A stretch of 64,000 nucleotides of DNA from Enterobacter sp. Bisph1 (GCF_000814905.1 NZ_JXAG01000021.1:20541-84540), one strand, 5' to 3'. Positions 1-10,821 are shown, numbered from the stretch's first letter. Numbers and translations are program-made. Notes: generated by a model from the sequence alone, not told the origin.

Positions 1-723
1 CAGGTCGCCTACGATATGGGCATCGATCGCCTGGCGGAGTGGATGGGAAAATTTGGCTACGGCCACTATACCGGCATCGATCTTTCTGAAGAGCGCGCCG
101 GGAATATGCCCACCCGCGAATGGAAACTGAAGCGCTTTAAAAAGCCGTGGTACCAGGGCGATACCATTCCCGTGGGTATCGGCCAGGGTTACTGGACCGC
201 GACGCCTATTCAGATGAACAAAGCAATGATGACGTTGATTAACGATGGCAACGTCAAAGTACCGCATCTGCTAATGAGCACCGTGGAAGATGGCAAACAG
301 GTTCCGTGGCAACAACCTGCCCAGCCGCCGGTGGGCGATATTCACTCTGGCTATTGGGAAATCGCCAAAGACGGAATGTATGGGGTGGCTAACCGTCCGA
401 ACGGTACCGGCCATAAGTATTTCGCTAATACGCCGTATAAAGCAGCGGCGAAATCCGGTACCGCGCAGGTGTTTGGTCTGAAAGCGAATGAAACCTATAA
501 CGCCCACCGTATTGCCGAGCGTCTGCGCGATCATAAATTGATGACCGCTTTCGCCCCTTACGATAATCCGCAGGTCGCCGTGGCGATCATTCTTGAGAAC
601 GGCGGCGCAGGTCCGGCGGTAGGTACTATCATGCGCCAGATCCTCGACCATATTATGCTTGGCGATAACAACACCGAACTGCCAGCGGAAGCCCCATCCG
701 CGGCGGCGACGGAGGACCAATAA
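1..723 (+). CDS. mrdA: Penicillin-binding protein 2 (peptidoglycan transpeptidase), 3' part
   Basis: C-terminal 240 residues of PBP2, the class B transpeptidase that cross-links lateral-wall peptidoglycan within the Rod elongation complex. The reading frame is open from base 1, so the gene begins outside the window. The third active-site motif of the penicillin-binding fold is visible as KSGTAQ, coded near base 450. The text is nearly identical to E. coli MrdA as I know it, through to the acidic tail. The stop codon is followed after 1 base by the start of mrdB, as in the rodA operon, so the two partners of the elongation synthase are co-transcribed. Confidence 0.97.
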   Translation, partial: QVAYDMGIDRLAEWMGKFGYGHYTGIDLSEERAGNMPTREWKLKRFKKPWYQGDTIPVGIGQGYWTATPIQMNKAMMTLINDGNVKVPHLLMSTVEDGKQVPWQQPAQPPVGDIHSGYWEIAKDGMYGVANRPNGTGHKYFANTPYKAAAKSGTAQVFGLKANETYNAHRIAERLRDHKLMTAFAPYDNPQVAVAIILENGGAGPAVGTIMRQILDHIMLGDNNTELPAEAPSAAATEDQ

Positions 724-724
724 C

Positions 725-1837
725 ATGACGGATAATCCGAACAAAAAATCGTTCTGGGATAAAATCCACATCGATCCGATACTGATGCTGATTATCCTCG
801 CGCTGCTGTTTTACAGCGCGATCGTTATCTGGAGCGCCAGCGGCCAGGATATCGGTATGACGGAGCGTAAAATCGGTCAGATTGCCATGGGGCTGATTAT
901 CATGGTTATCCTCGCGCAGGTGCCACCGCGCGTGTATGAAGGCTGGGCGCCCTATCTCTATATTTTCTGCGTGATCCTGCTGGTGGCGGTTGATGCCTTC
1001 GGCGCTATTTCTAAAGGGGCGCAGCGCTGGCTCGACCTGGGTATCGTACGTTTTCAACCTTCGGAGATCGCCAAAATCGCCGTGCCGCTGATGGTGGCGC
1101 GCTTTATCAACCGTGATGTTTGCCCCCCGTCGCTGAAAAACACCGCTATCGCGCTGGCGCTGATTTTTGTACCGACGCTGCTGGTGGCGGCGCAGCCGGA
1201 TCTCGGTACCTCAATCCTGGTGGTGCTCTCCGGGCTGTTTGTGCTGTTTCTTTCGGGTCTGAGCTGGCGGCTTATCGGCATTGCGGCGGTGCTGATCGCG
1301 GCGTTTATTCCGGTGCTGTGGTTCTTCCTGATGCATGATTATCAGCGGCAGCGTGTGATGATGCTGCTCGATCCGGAAACCGATCCCCTCGGCGCGGGCT
1401 ACCATATTATTCAGTCGAAAATCGCTATTGGCTCCGGCGGCCTGAGCGGTAAAGGCTGGCTGCACGGCACTCAGTCACAGCTGGAGTTTTTGCCCGAGCG
1501 CCATACGGACTTTATCTTCGCCGTACTGGCGGAAGAGCTGGGTCTGATTGGGATTCTGATTTTGCTGGCGCTTTATGTGCTGCTGATTATGCGTGGGCTG
1601 TGGATTGCCGCCCGGGCGCAAACTACCTTTGGCCGGGTTATGGCCGGCGGTTTAATGTTGATTTTGTTCGTTTATGTGTTCGTAAATATTGGTATGGTGA
1701 GCGGTATCTTGCCGGTAGTTGGCGTACCGCTGCCGCTGATCAGCTACGGGGGCTCCGCCCTGATCGTACTCATGGCCGGGTTTGGTATCGTTATGTCGAT
1801 ACATACCCACAGGAAAATGTTGTCAAAGAACGTATAA
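725..1837 (+). CDS. mrdB: RodA, SEDS-family peptidoglycan glycosyltransferase
   Basis: Multi-pass inner-membrane SEDS protein that polymerises lipid II into glycan strands and works with PBP2 (encoded just upstream) in cell elongation. The ATG at 725 gives 370 residues, the E. coli RodA length; an in-frame opening further upstream would run inside mrdA and is not used. About ten hydrophobic segments alternate with short loops, and the C-terminal SEDS signature around [12 protein letters not shown] is present. The gene lies 1 bp after mrdA and 10 bp before rlpA, supporting one operon. Confidence 0.97.
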   Translation: MTDNPNKKSFWDKIHIDPILMLIILALLFYSAIVIWSASGQDIGMTERKIGQIAMGLIIMVILAQVPPRVYEGWAPYLYIFCVILLVAVDAFGAISKGAQRWLDLGIVRFQPSEIAKIAVPLMVARFINRDVCPPSLKNTAIALALIFVPTLLVAAQPDLGTSILVVLSGLFVLFLSGLSWRLIGIAAVLIAAFIPVLWFFLMHDYQRQRVMMLLDPETDPLGAGYHIIQSKIAIGSGGLSGKGWLHGTQSQLEFLPERHTDFIFAVLAEELGLIGILILLALYVLLIMRGLWIAARAQTTFGRVMAGGLMLILFVYVFVNIGMVSGILPVVGVPLPLISYGGSALIVLMAGFGIVMSIHTHRKMLSKNV

Positions 1838-1847
1838 GAGGTGGGCA

Positions 1848-3098
1848 ATGCGTAAGCAATGGCTTGGGATCTGCATCGCAGCGGGATTACTGGCGGCATG
1901 TTCGAACGATGATGGTCAGCAACAGACGGCCGTAGCGCCTCAACCTGCGGTGTGTAACGGTCCTGTCGTTGAAATTAGCGGTGCGGAGCCTCATTACGAA
2001 GCGCCTAACGCAACGGCAAATCAGGATTATGAACGCGACGGTAAACGCTACAAGATAGTGCAAAATCAGGCGAACTTTAGCCAGGCCGGGCTGGCGGCTA
2101 TCTATGATGCCGAGCCGGGCAGCAATTTGACCGCCTCCGGTGAAGCGTTTGATCCGATGCAGCTGACCGCCGCGCACCCGACGCTGCCGATTCCGAGCTA
2201 CGTGCGCGTCACCAACCTCGCTAACGGCCGGATGATTGTGGTGCGCATTAACGATCGCGGCCCCTACGGTAACGATCGGGTGATCTCCCTGTCGCGCGCG
2301 GCGGCGGATCGCCTCAACACATCCAATAACACCAAAGTGCGAATCGATCCGATTATCGTCGCGCAGGATGGTTCTCTCTCCGGTCCCGGCATGGCCTGTA
2401 CTAAAGTCGCCCAGCAGACCTATGTGTTGCCGGCGCGTCCCGATCTTGGCGGCGGTCTCGGCAGCGTCTCCTCTGCGCCGCAGCCCGTCGCGCCGCAGGC
2501 TAATGTGCAGCCGATCAGTAACGATACGCTGAAAAGTGACGATACCGATACCACCGCCGGTGCGCCGGTGCGCAGCGGCGGCTTCCTCGGCGCGCCAACC
2601 CCGCTGGCTTCTGGCGTACTTGAAAGCAGCGCCCCAGCCGCTGGCGCTATGCAGCCGGTAACGGCAACCGCGCAGCCTGCGGCTGTTGCCGCTCCCGCTA
2701 CCGCGGTGACGCCTGCCGCAACCCCGGTCACTCAGAGCGCACCGGCCGCACAGACTTATACGCCTTCGCGCACCTCCCCCGTTACCGCGCCTGGCTCGGT
2801 GCAGGGCAGCGTACATACCGCCGTGCCCGCCACCCACGCTGCGGCGGCGACCAGCAGCGCTGCGGCAACCAGCGGCAGCTATGTTGTGCAGGTCGGTGCC
2901 GTCAGCGATCAGACCCGTGCCCGCGAGTACCAGCAGCGGCTGGCGCAGCAGTTCGCCGTTCCCGGTCGCGTTACGCAAAATGGCGCAGTCTGGCGCGTAC
3001 AGTTAGGGCCGTTCAGCAATAAAGCGGACGCCAGCGCGTTACAGCAGCGCCTGCAGAGTGAAGCCCAGCTGCAGTCTTTTGTGGCTAGCGCGCAATAA
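1848..3098 (+). CDS. rlpA: RlpA septal-ring lipoprotein (DPBB + SPOR domains)
   Basis: Lipoprotein of 416 residues that binds denuded glycan at the septum. The ATG at 1848 is followed by a short basic/hydrophobic signal ending in a lipobox, LLAAC, with Cys18 as the acylated residue. A double-psi beta-barrel domain sits around residues 80-165 and contains the conserved NDRGPY. A long Ala/Pro/Thr-rich linker follows, and a SPOR domain covers roughly the last 75 residues ([10 protein letters not shown] ... WRVQLGPF). The linker is variable in this family. Imperfect inverted repeats just downstream (about 3113-3164) could end the mrd operon transcript, but there is no U-tract. Confidence 0.95.
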   Translation: MRKQWLGICIAAGLLAACSNDDGQQQTAVAPQPAVCNGPVVEISGAEPHYEAPNATANQDYERDGKRYKIVQNQANFSQAGLAAIYDAEPGSNLTASGEAFDPMQLTAAHPTLPIPSYVRVTNLANGRMIVVRINDRGPYGNDRVISLSRAAADRLNTSNNTKVRIDPIIVAQDGSLSGPGMACTKVAQQTYVLPARPDLGGGLGSVSSAPQPVAPQANVQPISNDTLKSDDTDTTAGAPVRSGGFLGAPTPLASGVLESSAPAAGAMQPVTATAQPAAVAAPATAVTPAATPVTQSAPAAQTYTPSRTSPVTAPGSVQGSVHTAVPATHAAAATSSAAATSGSYVVQVGAVSDQTRAREYQQRLAQQFAVPGRVTQNGAVWRVQLGPFSNKADASALQQRLQSEAQLQSFVASAQ

Positions 3099-3236
3099 CA
3101 AGGCAAGGTAGCCGACTTTGTCAGCTTATGTCAGCAACATTAACAAAGTCATGCTGAAAGTCGGATGCCTGCCGGTAGTGCTTTTGCTATAGTAAGGCAC
3201 TTTTTTTAAACCCATCACGGATGTCGTTGTTCGACC

Positions 3237-4448
3237 ATGAAGACCACTTTTTCCGTTCGTTTTGTGCAGCGCCTGGCGCTCACCACTGCGCTGGCTGCGG
3301 CCTCGCTCTCAGCAGCTCACGCCGATGACCTGAATATCAAAACCATGATCCCTGGCGTTCCGCAAATCGATGCGGAATCCTATATCCTGATCGATTACAA
3401 CTCAGGCAAAGTGCTGGCGGAGCAAAACGCCGATGCGCGTCGCGATCCGGCAAGTCTGACCAAAATGATGACCAGCTATGTTATCGGTCAGGCAATGAAA
3501 GCGGGCAAATTCAAAGACAGCGATCTGGTCACCATTGGTAACGACGCGTGGGCTACCGGCAACCCGGTGTTCCGTGGCTCTTCGCTGATGTTCCTCAAAC
3601 CGGGGATGCAAGTGCCGGTTTCCCAACTGGTGCGTGGTATTAACCTGCAGTCCGGTAACGATGCTTGTGTGGCGATGGCTGACTATGTCGCCGGGAGCCA
3701 GGACGCGTTTGTCGGTTTGATGAACAGCTACGTTACCGCGCTGGGTCTGCAAAACAGTCATTTCCAGACCGTACACGGGCTGGACGCGGACGGTCAGTAC
3801 AGCTCCGCGCGTGATATGGCGCTGATCGGCCAGGCGCTGATCCGCGACGTGCCAAACGAATACTCGATCTATAAAGAGAAAGAGTTCACCTTTAACGGCA
3901 TCCGCCAGACCAACCGAAATGGTCTGCTATGGGATAACAGCCTGAACGTGGACGGCATTAAAACCGGCCATACCGATAAAGCAGGTTATAACCTTGTCGC
4001 CTCGGCAACCGAAGGCCAGATGCGCCTGATCTCTGCCGTGATGGGCGGACGTACCTTTAAAGGCCGCGAAACCGAGAGCAAGAAACTGCTGACCTGGGGC
4101 TTCCGTTTCTTTGAAACCGTCAGCCCGCTGAAAGCCGGTAAAGAGTTCGCCTCAGAGCCCGCGTGGTTTGGCGACAGCGATCGCGCCTCGCTGGGCGTCG
4201 ATAAAGACGTCTACCTGACGATCCCGCGCGGCCGCATGAAAGATCTGAAAGCAAGCTACGTGCTCAACACCGGCGAACTGCACGCACCGCTGCAGAAAAA
4301 CCAGGTTGTCGGTTCTATTAACTTCCAGCTGGATGGTAAAACCATCGAGCAGCGTCCGCTGGTGGTGCTGCAGGAGATCCCGGAAGGTAATTTCTTCGGC
4401 AAAATCATTGATTACATTAAATTGATGTTCCATCACTGGTTTGGCTAA
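3237..4448 (+). CDS. dacA: D-alanyl-D-alanine carboxypeptidase PBP5
   Basis: Low-molecular-mass penicillin-binding protein that trims the terminal D-Ala from pentapeptide side chains and keeps cell shape regular. It has 403 residues, the E. coli PBP5 length. The signal peptide ends near AHA-D (residue 29). The three serine-carboxypeptidase motifs are visible: SLTK with Ser73 and Lys76, SGN at 139-141, and KTG near residue 242. The last 18 or so residues form the amphipathic C-terminal helix (ending KLMFHHWFG) that holds the enzyme on the periplasmic face of the inner membrane. A strong terminator follows at 4501. Confidence 0.97.
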   Translation: MKTTFSVRFVQRLALTTALAAASLSAAHADDLNIKTMIPGVPQIDAESYILIDYNSGKVLAEQNADARRDPASLTKMMTSYVIGQAMKAGKFKDSDLVTIGNDAWATGNPVFRGSSLMFLKPGMQVPVSQLVRGINLQSGNDACVAMADYVAGSQDAFVGLMNSYVTALGLQNSHFQTVHGLDADGQYSSARDMALIGQALIRDVPNEYSIYKEKEFTFNGIRQTNRNGLLWDNSLNVDGIKTGHTDKAGYNLVASATEGQMRLISAVMGGRTFKGRETESKKLLTWGFRFFETVSPLKAGKEFASEPAWFGDSDRASLGVDKDVYLTIPRGRMKDLKASYVLNTGELHAPLQKNQVVGSINFQLDGKTIEQRPLVVLQEIPEGNFFGKIIDYIKLMFHHWFG

Positions 4449-4500
4449 AAATTGAACACTTGAAAGTGTGATTTACGCCCCCATATACTTAGCATCTCAG

Positions 4501-4538
4501 AAAAACTCCTGCCCTTACGGCAGGAGTTCTTATTTTTT
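4501..4538 (+). terminator. Rho-independent terminator after dacA
   Basis: A 9-bp perfect stem (4505-4513 paired with 4519-4527, ACTCCTGCC/GGCAGGAGT) with a 5-base loop, preceded by an A-run and followed by a T-rich stretch. It separates dacA from ybeD. Confidence 0.9.
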
Positions 4539-4552
4539 ACGCCGGAGCTGAC

Positions 4553-4816
4553 ATGAAAACCAATCTTAAAGAACTGCTTGAATTCCCGACGCCTTTTACT
4601 TACAAAGTGATGGGTCTGGCGAAAGCCGAGCTGGTTGATCTGGTGGTTGAAGTGGTACAGCGCCATGCGCCAGGTGATTACTCTCCGCAGGTAAAACCGA
4701 GCAGCAAAGGCAATTACCACTCGGTATCCATCACCATCACTGCCACCCATATTGAGCAGGTTGAGACGCTGTACGAAGAGCTGGGCAACATTGAAATTGT
4801 TCGTATGGTGCTGTAA
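4553..4816 (+). CDS. ybeD: DUF493 family protein YbeD
   Basis: Small cytoplasmic protein of 87 residues matching E. coli YbeD, a DUF493 protein with an ACT-like alpha/beta fold. Its biochemical role is not established; it is conserved next to lipB, and a link to lipoate metabolism is an inference from gene order. The start at 4553 is preceded by a GGAG ribosome binding site. A hairpin with T4 lies 10 bases after the stop, so lipB is probably also served by its own promoter. Confidence 0.93.
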   Translation: MKTNLKELLEFPTPFTYKVMGLAKAELVDLVVEVVQRHAPGDYSPQVKPSSKGNYHSVSITITATHIEQVETLYEELGNIEIVRMVL

Positions 4817-4826
4817 TTGTTCCTCG

Positions 4827-4856
4827 CGTTACCCGGAGCCATTCGGGTAACGTTTT
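4827..4856 (+). terminator. Terminator-like hairpin between ybeD and lipB
   Basis: Nine-base perfect inverted repeat (4827-4835 with 4844-4852, CGTTACCCG/CGGGTAACG), 8-base loop, followed by TTTT. A probable weak or partial Rho-independent terminator. Confidence 0.75.
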
Positions 4857-4903
4857 CGCTGTGATATACTCCCCCCACTCTTTTCTCCCCCGGAGATGAC
4901 GTT

Positions 4904-5545
4904 TTGTCTCAGGACACCATTCTTATCCGCGAGCTTGGCTTGCAGCCTTACGAGCCCGTTTCCCAGGCAATGCATCAATTTACCGACGCCCGCGATGACA
5001 GCACGCCTGATGAAATTTGGCTGGTTGAACACTTTCCGGTGTTTACTCAGGGCCAGGCGGGCAAAGCGGAACACGTTCTGGCACCCGGTGATATCCCGGT
5101 GATTCAAAGCGATCGCGGCGGCCAGGTCACCTACCACGGGCCAGGCCAGCAGGTGATGTATGTTTTAATCAACCTCAAGCGGCGGAAACTGGGCGTTCGC
5201 GAGCTGGTCACGCTGCTGGAAAATACGGTGATCAATACGCTGGCGACGCAGGGTATTAGCGCTCAGGCACGCGCCGACGCGCCGGGTGTCTATGTACAGG
5301 GCAAGAAAATCTGTTCGCTGGGTTTACGCATCCGCAAAGGCTGCTCCTTTCATGGCCTGGCGCTGAACATCGCTATGGATCTGGCCCCGTTTATGCGCAT
5401 CAATCCTTGCGGTTATGCCGGGATGGAAATGACGCAGGTCAGCCGGCTAACGGAAGGCGTTGATATCAATCAGGTTAGGGCAATTCTTGTCCAGCAATTT
5501 TTAGCGCTGCTAAACAATCCGCCCCATCAATATATTAACGCTTAA
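4904..5545 (+). CDS. lipB: Octanoyltransferase LipB
   Basis: Transfers the octanoyl group from acyl carrier protein to lipoyl domains, the first step of endogenous lipoate synthesis; LipA (7016) then inserts the sulphurs. The start is TTG at 4904, as for E. coli lipB, giving 213 residues, exactly the E. coli length. The catalytic pair is visible: Cys169 in RINPCGYAG and Lys135 in GKKICSLG. The substrate-binding [12 protein letters not shown] segment is at 71-82. An ATG at 4896 opens a different frame and is not used. The rare start codon may hold translation low. Confidence 0.96.
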   Translation: MSQDTILIRELGLQPYEPVSQAMHQFTDARDDSTPDEIWLVEHFPVFTQGQAGKAEHVLAPGDIPVIQSDRGGQVTYHGPGQQVMYVLINLKRRKLGVRELVTLLENTVINTLATQGISAQARADAPGVYVQGKKICSLGLRIRKGCSFHGLALNIAMDLAPFMRINPCGYAGMEMTQVSRLTEGVDINQVRAILVQQFLALLNNPPHQYINA

Positions 5546-5555
5546 TATATTATGT

Positions 5556-5592
5556 ATAGCAACCCGCTTTTTGTGCGGGTCGCTATTTGTTT
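5556..5592 (+). terminator. Likely terminator after lipB
   Basis: Imperfect hairpin AGCAACCCGC / GCGGGTCGCT (5558-5567 with 5575-5584, one mismatch) followed by a short T-rich stretch. Consistent with the end of the lipB transcript. Confidence 0.6.
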
Positions 5593-5851
5593 GGTTTGAT
5601 AGCGCTTTACAACAGAAGCCATATTCTCTATTTTCAACCTGCCTGCCTTATCGGGCTAATTAGTATTGCAGCACTTCGCCGGGCTTTGTATACGCGCTCC
5701 AGGCCAATCTTTTTTTTGCGTCCATTGTCCGGCCTTGCGATGTAAACACGACGTCATAATGTTGAGCGGCCAGACGTTCACTCAAATTAATAAGCAACAA
5801 AAAAATTGAATTCAACTATCATTCAGCTTCTGAATGAAACGGAGCACAAGC

Positions 5852-6805
5852 GTGGATAATAATAACCTGCAGGAAAAGCGAATAATCGTGCGCCCGGACG
5901 AAGATAAGCCGCAAGTATTCAGGACACTGCGCAATATTGACCTCAACTTATTGACTATTTTTGAGGCAGTATATGTGCAAAAAGGGATCGTTAACGCGGC
6001 GAAAGTGCTCAATCTAACGCCTTCCGCAATTAGCCAGTCCATTCAAAAATTACGCGCCATATTTCCCGACCCCCTTTTCATCCGTAAAGGCCAGGGCGTG
6101 ACGCCAACGGCTTATGCCACGCATCTACACGAATATATCAGCCAGGGGCTGGAGTCGATTCTCGGCGCATTAGATTTGACCGGCAGCTATGATAAACAGC
6201 GCACAATTACTATCGGTACTCCGCCTTCAATTGGTGCATTGGTTATGCCTGTTATCTTTCAGGCAATTAAAGAGAGCGCCCCGCAATTGATGATGCGCAA
6301 TATTCCGGTTAACGATGCGGAAAATCAGCTCAGCCAGTTTCAAACGGATTTAATTATTGATACCCATCTGGCGAGTTCGCGCACCATTAATCATCACGTT
6401 CTTTATAGCGATCGTCTGATGCTGGTGTGCCGTCAAGGGCATCCTTGCTTAAACGGACCGGTCACTGACGCGGCGTTGCAACGCTTTGAGCACACCTTGT
6501 TGATGCTGGAAGGGCAAAATCTGAGCGGGCTGCGCCAGCGCGTACAGGAGCTCTTCCCGGAACGTCAGGTGAGTTTTAGCAGTTACAATATGTTTACTAT
6601 TGCCGCACTGATCGGCAACAGCGATATGCTCGGCCTGATGCCGAAGCGACTGTTTGAATTATTTCGCGGTTGTTGGCCGCTGGCGGAAATTGATTACCCG
6701 CCAGTCAGTAAAGAGCAGCTGGAAATATCACTCTATTACAATAAGTTGAGCCTGCGCGATCCGGTTCTGGAGAGCGTAATCGACGTCATCCGACGGGCTT
6801 TTTAA
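5852..6805 (+). CDS. ybeF: LysR-family regulator YbeF
   Basis: LysR-type transcription regulator with an N-terminal winged helix-turn-helix (the NAAKVLNLTPSAISQSIQKL region) and a C-terminal effector-binding domain. I place the start at the GTG at 5852: GGAG lies 7 bases before it, the protein then begins M-D-N-N-N like E. coli YbeF (MDSNN), and the length becomes 317 residues, equal to E. coli. An in-frame ATG at 5834 would add six residues and lacks a good ribosome site. The target genes and ligand of this regulator are not known to me. It is flanked by lipB and lipA in the same direction, as in E. coli. Confidence 0.92.
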   Translation: MDNNNLQEKRIIVRPDEDKPQVFRTLRNIDLNLLTIFEAVYVQKGIVNAAKVLNLTPSAISQSIQKLRAIFPDPLFIRKGQGVTPTAYATHLHEYISQGLESILGALDLTGSYDKQRTITIGTPPSIGALVMPVIFQAIKESAPQLMMRNIPVNDAENQLSQFQTDLIIDTHLASSRTINHHVLYSDRLMLVCRQGHPCLNGPVTDAALQRFEHTLLMLEGQNLSGLRQRVQELFPERQVSFSSYNMFTIAALIGNSDMLGLMPKRLFELFRGCWPLAEIDYPPVSKEQLEISLYYNKLSLRDPVLESVIDVIRRAF

Positions 6806-7015
6806 CGCCCGCCCGTGCCGGGTATCGGCATTAACCTCTCCAGGGCATTTGGCACAAAACAACAACTATTTTACAAATTGCCCGGTTGTCTGGCTGCTTT
6901 ATCATCCCCATCAATGGTATACTGCGCATAAGTTAATTCAAAAATAGTTGATAAATACAACATTCCCTTGAATTGAAATGCTTACTTCGTTATCCGCAAC
7001 TGGAACACGCACGCT

Positions 7016-7981
7016 ATGAGTAAACCCATTGTGATGGAACGCGGTGTCAAATATCGCGACGCCGATAAAATGGCGCTTATCCCGGTTAAAAATGTGGCGA
7101 CAGAGCGCGAAGCCCTGTTAAGAAAACCGGAATGGATGAAGATCAAACTCCCGGCCGACTCTTCCCGTATCCAGGGTATTAAAGCAGCCATGCGCAAAAA
7201 TGGCCTGCACTCTGTGTGTGAAGAAGCGTCCTGTCCCAACCTCGCTGAGTGTTTCAACCACGGTACGGCAACCTTTATGATCCTCGGCGCCATCTGTACG
7301 CGTCGTTGCCCGTTCTGCGATGTTGCCCACGGTCGCCCGGTGGCACCGGATGCCAACGAGCCGCAGAAACTGGCGCAGACTATCGCCGATATGGCGCTGC
7401 GTTATGTGGTGATCACCTCCGTTGACCGTGACGATCTGCGCGACGGCGGCGCTCAGCATTTCGCCGATTGCATCAGCGCAATTCGTGAAAAGAGCCCGAC
7501 GATCAAAATCGAAACCCTGGTTCCCGATTTCCGTGGCCGCATGGATCGTGCGCTGGATATTCTCACCGCCACGCCGCCGGACGTGTTTAACCACAACCTC
7601 GAGAACGTGCCGCGTATTTATCGCCAGGTGCGTCCCGGTGCGGATTACAACTGGTCACTGAAGCTTCTGGAGCGTTTTAAAGAAGCGCACCCGGAGATCC
7701 CAACCAAATCCGGCTTGATGGTGGGCCTGGGCGAAACCAACGCGGAAATTATCGACGTGATGCGCGATCTGCGCCGCCACGGCGTAACGATGCTGACGCT
7801 GGGGCAATATTTGCAGCCAAGCCGCCATCACCTGCCGGTTCAGCGCTATGTCAGCCCGGATGAGTTTGACGAGATGAAAGAGGAAGCGCTGGCGATGGGC
7901 TTTACCCATGCGGCATGCGGCCCGTTCGTTCGTTCCTCTTACCATGCGGACATGCAGGCAAAAGGCCTGGAAGTGAAGTAA
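7016..7981 (+). CDS. lipA: Lipoyl synthase LipA (radical SAM)
   Basis: Radical-SAM enzyme that inserts two sulphur atoms into the octanoyl chain on lipoyl domains of PDH, OGDH and the glycine cleavage system. It has 321 residues, as in E. coli. Both iron-sulphur sites are visible: the auxiliary cluster cysteines C68, C73 and C79 ([13 protein letters not shown]) and the SAM-cluster CxxxCxxC with C94, C98 and C101 (CTRRCPFC). The gene has its own 210-bp upstream region after ybeF and ends in a strong terminator at 8002. Confidence 0.98.
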   Translation: MSKPIVMERGVKYRDADKMALIPVKNVATEREALLRKPEWMKIKLPADSSRIQGIKAAMRKNGLHSVCEEASCPNLAECFNHGTATFMILGAICTRRCPFCDVAHGRPVAPDANEPQKLAQTIADMALRYVVITSVDRDDLRDGGAQHFADCISAIREKSPTIKIETLVPDFRGRMDRALDILTATPPDVFNHNLENVPRIYRQVRPGADYNWSLKLLERFKEAHPEIPTKSGLMVGLGETNAEIIDVMRDLRRHGVTMLTLGQYLQPSRHHLPVQRYVSPDEFDEMKEEALAMGFTHAACGPFVRSSYHADMQAKGLEVK

Positions 7982-8001
7982 TACTTACTTACATACTGCA
8001 C

Positions 8002-8029
8002 AAAAAAACCGGCTCTGCGCCGGTTTTTT
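8002..8029 (+). terminator. Rho-independent terminator after lipA
   Basis: A-run, AACCGG(C)...(G)CCGGTT hairpin with a short loop, then a run of six T. It can work in both directions, between lipA (+) and tatE (-). Confidence 0.9.
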
Positions 8030-8048
8030 ATTGCCTGTCAAAGCGCGG

Positions 8049-8243
8049 TTACTCTTTATGAGAGAGTTTCTCTGCCGTGACTTCGTCAGCTTTTTTCGCT
8101 GCATCATCATCATTCATGGCTTTTTTAAAGCCTTTGATGGCTGCGCCCAGGTCACCGCCGAGGGTACGCAATTTTTTGGTTCCAAACAGCAGAACAACCA
8201 GTGCGGCCACTACCAGCAGTTTGGTAATACTAATCTCACCCAT
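8049..8243 (-). CDS. tatE: Twin-arginine translocase subunit TatE
   Basis: 64-residue TatA/E-type subunit of the twin-arginine protein export pore. It has the family layout: a short N-terminal transmembrane helix ([16 protein letters not shown]), the FGTKKL hinge, an amphipathic helix ([19 protein letters not shown]) and a charged tail. It is a stand-alone homolog of TatA, outside the tatABC operon, at the same place as E. coli tatE (67 residues). Three residues are missing from the variable tail relative to E. coli. Confidence 0.96.
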   Translation of the reverse strand: MGEISITKLLVVAALVVLLFGTKKLRTLGGDLGAAIKGFKKAMNDDDAAKKADEVTAEKLSHKE

Positions 8244-8370
8244 AGATACCTTCTTTCGTAAAACAGGCTGCTTAAAGCGCCATTATAACCGGACTTCATT
8301 AACGGTCATTCGACGCGCGCACACAATAGCAATGTGTAACGAGATGAATCAAGTGTTGATTAAAAAAACA

Positions 8371-9159
8371 TCACAATAAATATGGCGCAGCGAAACGGCG
8401 ATGCTTAAGTACCGGCAATGATTCCCGCGTTTGCGCCACGCGCTCAGGCGTAGCCTCAGCGAATATCAACTGCGGCTCTTGCGTTGCTGAGGCAATCGTC
8501 ACGCCTTGCGGGTCAATGACCCGGCTCAGACCGATATTTTTAGTGCCGCACTCACTGGAAGCGACAATATAACAGGTGGTATCCAGCGCACGCGCCGACA
8601 GCAGCGTCGCCCAGTGCTGCTCTTTAAGCGGACCACGTACCCACGCGGAAGGCAAAACAAGCAGCTCCGCGCCCTGCAGCGCCAGCGCCATCGCCAGGTC
8701 GGGGAAGCGCAAATCGTAGCAGGTCATCAGCCCCACCTGCATCCCCTCAACGGTGATTAATGGCGGCAGCTGTTGTCCGGCATCCACCCGTGCCGATTCC
8801 TGCATGTTAAATGCGTCATACAGATGCAGCTTGGCATACTGCGCGATAATCTCTCCGCCGCGCAGCACTACCAGCGTATTGAGCGCTCTACCCTGCGTTG
8901 AAGGCACATGAACCGTCAGCACCGTAGTGAGGTTATTACGCTGGCTCTCGCTGCGCAGCAGGCTCAGGAAGCCGCCATCAAGGGGCTGCGCCGCTTTTAC
9001 GGAAAAGAATGGGTCAGCATCATCTCGTGCCAGGATCGCTTCTGGCAGCACCAGCAGCGATGCCTGACCCTGCGCCGCCTGCGCCATCAATTCGACACAG
9101 GTTTGCGCATTGGTCCGCCAGTCTGGCGTCACCACAAATTGCCCGGTTGCAACTATCAT
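8371..9159 (-). CDS. ybeM: Carbon-nitrogen hydrolase YbeM (deaminated glutathione amidase type)
   Basis: Nitrilase-superfamily amidase of 262 residues. The Glu-Lys-Cys triad is present: Glu40 (VLPEAIL), Lys110 ([11 protein letters not shown]) and Cys147 ([10 protein letters not shown]). The YbeM/Nit1 group hydrolyses deaminated glutathione, a side product of transaminases, so the role is metabolite repair; this is family knowledge. The gene is intact here, whereas the E. coli K-12 copy is, to my knowledge, disrupted. It runs divergently from crcB and in the same direction as tatE. Confidence 0.9.
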   Translation of the reverse strand: MIVATGQFVVTPDWRTNAQTCVELMAQAAQGQASLLVLPEAILARDDADPFFSVKAAQPLDGGFLSLLRSESQRNNLTTVLTVHVPSTQGRALNTLVVLRGGEIIAQYAKLHLYDAFNMQESARVDAGQQLPPLITVEGMQVGLMTCYDLRFPDLAMALALQGAELLVLPSAWVRGPLKEQHWATLLSARALDTTCYIVASSECGTKNIGLSRVIDPQGVTIASATQEPQLIFAEATPERVAQTRESLPVLKHRRFAAPYLL

Positions 9160-9248
9160 CTTTAGCCCTCTCGCTTCTTCACCGTAGCCATAAAATAACG
9201 GCGACGTTAAACTCTACGCTCTACCTAATCAAATAGCAGGATTCTGCG

Positions 9249-9632
9249 GTGTTACAACTTCTTTTAGCAGTCTTTATTGGCGGGGGAACCGGCAGCGTAG
9301 CGCGCTGGATGTTAAGCATGAAGCTCAATCCGGCCCATCACGCGATTCCTGTTGGAACGTTAATGGCTAACCTGCTGGGGGCGTTTATTATTGGTATGGG
9401 GCTGGCGTGGTTCAATCGTATGACGCATATCGACCCGGTTTGGAAGGTTCTGCTTACCACCGGTTTTTGCGGCGGGCTGACGACCTTTTCAACCTTTTCC
9501 GCAGAGGTCGTTTTTTTGCTGCAGGAAGGGCGAATCAACTGGGCGTTATTAAACGTCGCGGTAAATCTGCTCGGCTCGTTTGCCATGACAGCGCTGGCGT
9601 TCTGGCTGTTTTCATCGGTTAACGCAAACTGA
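9249..9632 (+). CDS. crcB: Fluoride ion channel CrcB/Fluc
   Basis: 127-residue, four-helix membrane protein of the CrcB/Fluc family, which exports fluoride as an inverted dimer. The conserved segments [10 protein letters not shown] near the start and [13 protein letters not shown] in the middle of the protein are visible, and the text closely follows E. coli CrcB. I see no crcB-motif fluoride riboswitch in the short 89-bp upstream gap. The gene converges with cspE across a shared terminator. Confidence 0.96.
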   Translation: MLQLLLAVFIGGGTGSVARWMLSMKLNPAHHAIPVGTLMANLLGAFIIGMGLAWFNRMTHIDPVWKVLLTTGFCGGLTTFSTFSAEVVFLLQEGRINWALLNVAVNLLGSFAMTALAFWLFSSVNAN

Positions 9633-9637
9633 GGCAA

Positions 9638-9666
9638 TAAAAAACCCGCCAGAAGGCGGGTTTTGG
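9638..9666. terminator. Bidirectional terminator between crcB and cspE
   Basis: AAAAAACCCGCC - AGAA - GGCGGGTTTT: a GC-rich stem flanked by A and T runs on both sides, placed between two convergent genes. Confidence 0.9.
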
Positions 9667-9688
9667 GATTCTTGCTGTACGCAGCTGA

Positions 9689-9898
9689 TTAAACAGGCAT
9701 TACGTTGGCAGCGGATGGGCCTTTGGCACCGTTAGTGATTTCAAACTCAACGCGCTGGCCTTCAGCCAGGGTTTTGAAACCATTGCTCTGGATTGCAGAG
9801 AAGTGTACGAACACGTCTTTGCTGCCATCTTCCGGAGTAATGAAACCGAATCCTTTGGATTCATTAAACCACTTAACGTTACCTTTAATCTTAGACAT
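9689..9898 (-). CDS. cspE: Cold-shock family RNA chaperone CspE
   Basis: 69-residue single cold-shock domain protein with both RNA-binding motifs, KGFGFIT (RNP1) and VFVHFSAIQ (RNP2). The start at 9898 gives the standard Csp length; a longer in-frame opening to 9991 has no support. CspE acts as an RNA chaperone and transcription antiterminator. The pagP gene lies upstream on the same strand at 10091-10654, leaving a 192-bp gap that should hold the cspE promoter and its long 5' leader. Confidence 0.96.
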   Translation of the reverse strand: MSKIKGNVKWFNESKGFGFITPEDGSKDVFVHFSAIQSNGFKTLAEGQRVEFEITNGAKGPSAANVMPV

Positions 9899-10090
9899 CA
9901 AAATTACCTTTACATGAAAAAACGACACAAATGCTGTGTCGTGTATCAGTACAACAATTGTGACGACTTTTGTCCAGTCGTTATTCATCAAAAAGTGATA
10001 AATGTCGCTAAAATTTTTACAAAAGTGAGTTTAATCCTTGATTTAGGGATGGATATATTTTGTTCATCTCTCGCAAGGCGTTGTTAGCAC

Positions 10091-10654
10091 TCAAAACTGG
10101 AAGCGCAGCCAGGCAAAAAAGACGTTGCCGTTATTGTAGGTGCCGGGGATGTAAGTCATCTGGAACGTCGCCGGACCATAACCTACCGACGCCAGAGGCA
10201 ACAGCACCGGCAGGGGAATGTAGTGCCAGTTATCACGGGCGGTCACGCCTGCTGTATAGCCCAACCCAACATGGAAACTATCATCCGCCAGCGGACGCCA
10301 GGTTTTTTCCCAACCGTAACCACCAATCGGCTCCCATTTGTTAAACGAGTCCTTAAAGGCCATCAAATAGATCCCGTGCCAGTTACCGGCGTCATCCCAG
10401 CGCGACTGCCCGAAGCCCGCGCCCCATGGGCGTTCATTGTAGTGGTCAGTTTTTTCTTTGTCGTAGGCGAAACGCGCATGCCAGGTGATGGCCGGAACAT
10501 AGAGATCATATTGTTCCGGCTGCTGCCAGGTTTGTTTGATATTGCTTTTCAAATCGGTAAACCATGAACTCTGTGCGGAAATTGCGGTGGTAACGATTGT
10601 CAGCTGACAAAAAAGTGAAACTAAAAGGGCTAAAAACGTCTTTTTTACAAACAC
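10091..10654 (-). CDS. pagP: Lipid A palmitoyltransferase PagP
   Basis: Outer-membrane beta-barrel acyltransferase of 187 residues that moves palmitate from phospholipids to lipid A, raising resistance to cationic peptides. The signal peptide ends around TTAISA. The catalytic residues of the family are visible: His in [11 protein letters not shown] and the Asp-Ser pair in [10 protein letters not shown]. The C-terminal residue is Phe (FAWLRFQF), the usual outer-membrane assembly signal. In E. coli pagP is adjacent to dcuC; here a 7-kb copper efflux operon lies between. I did not see a clear PhoP box upstream. Confidence 0.95.
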   Translation of the reverse strand: MFVKKTFLALLVSLFCQLTIVTTAISAQSSWFTDLKSNIKQTWQQPEQYDLYVPAITWHARFAYDKEKTDHYNERPWGAGFGQSRWDDAGNWHGIYLMAFKDSFNKWEPIGGYGWEKTWRPLADDSFHVGLGYTAGVTARDNWHYIPLPVLLPLASVGYGPATFQMTYIPGTYNNGNVFFAWLRFQF

Positions 10655-10784
10655 TCAAATTATTCCATCTGTTCTAATAAAAAAATTCCGCGGCATGCTA
10701 GCGGACTCTTTTATTAGGGAAATCGGAATAATTCTGAAAAAAATAGGTAATACACCCGGCAAGGATTTTTGTAAGTAAAAATAT

Positions 10785-10812
10785 CAAACAATGCGCCCCA
10801 TTCAGGGGCGCA
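10785..10812 (-). terminator. Terminator of the cus-like operon
   Basis: Perfect 8-bp stem TGCGCCCC/GGGGCGCA (10792-10799 with 10805-10812), loop of five, followed on the minus strand by a T-rich stretch. It lies 10 bases after the cusA stop. Confidence 0.75.
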
Positions 10813-10821
10813 AAATAGTGA

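Noticed and set aside
1887..2978. 363-codon open frame on the minus strand
   Set aside because: It is antisense to rlpA, Arg/His-rich in a low-complexity way, and has no ribosome site; a shadow of the Ala-rich rlpA linker.
9160..9248. Possible fluoride riboswitch before crcB
   Set aside because: The gap is only 89 bp and I could not find the conserved crcB-motif pseudoknot arms; enterobacterial crcB usually lacks it.
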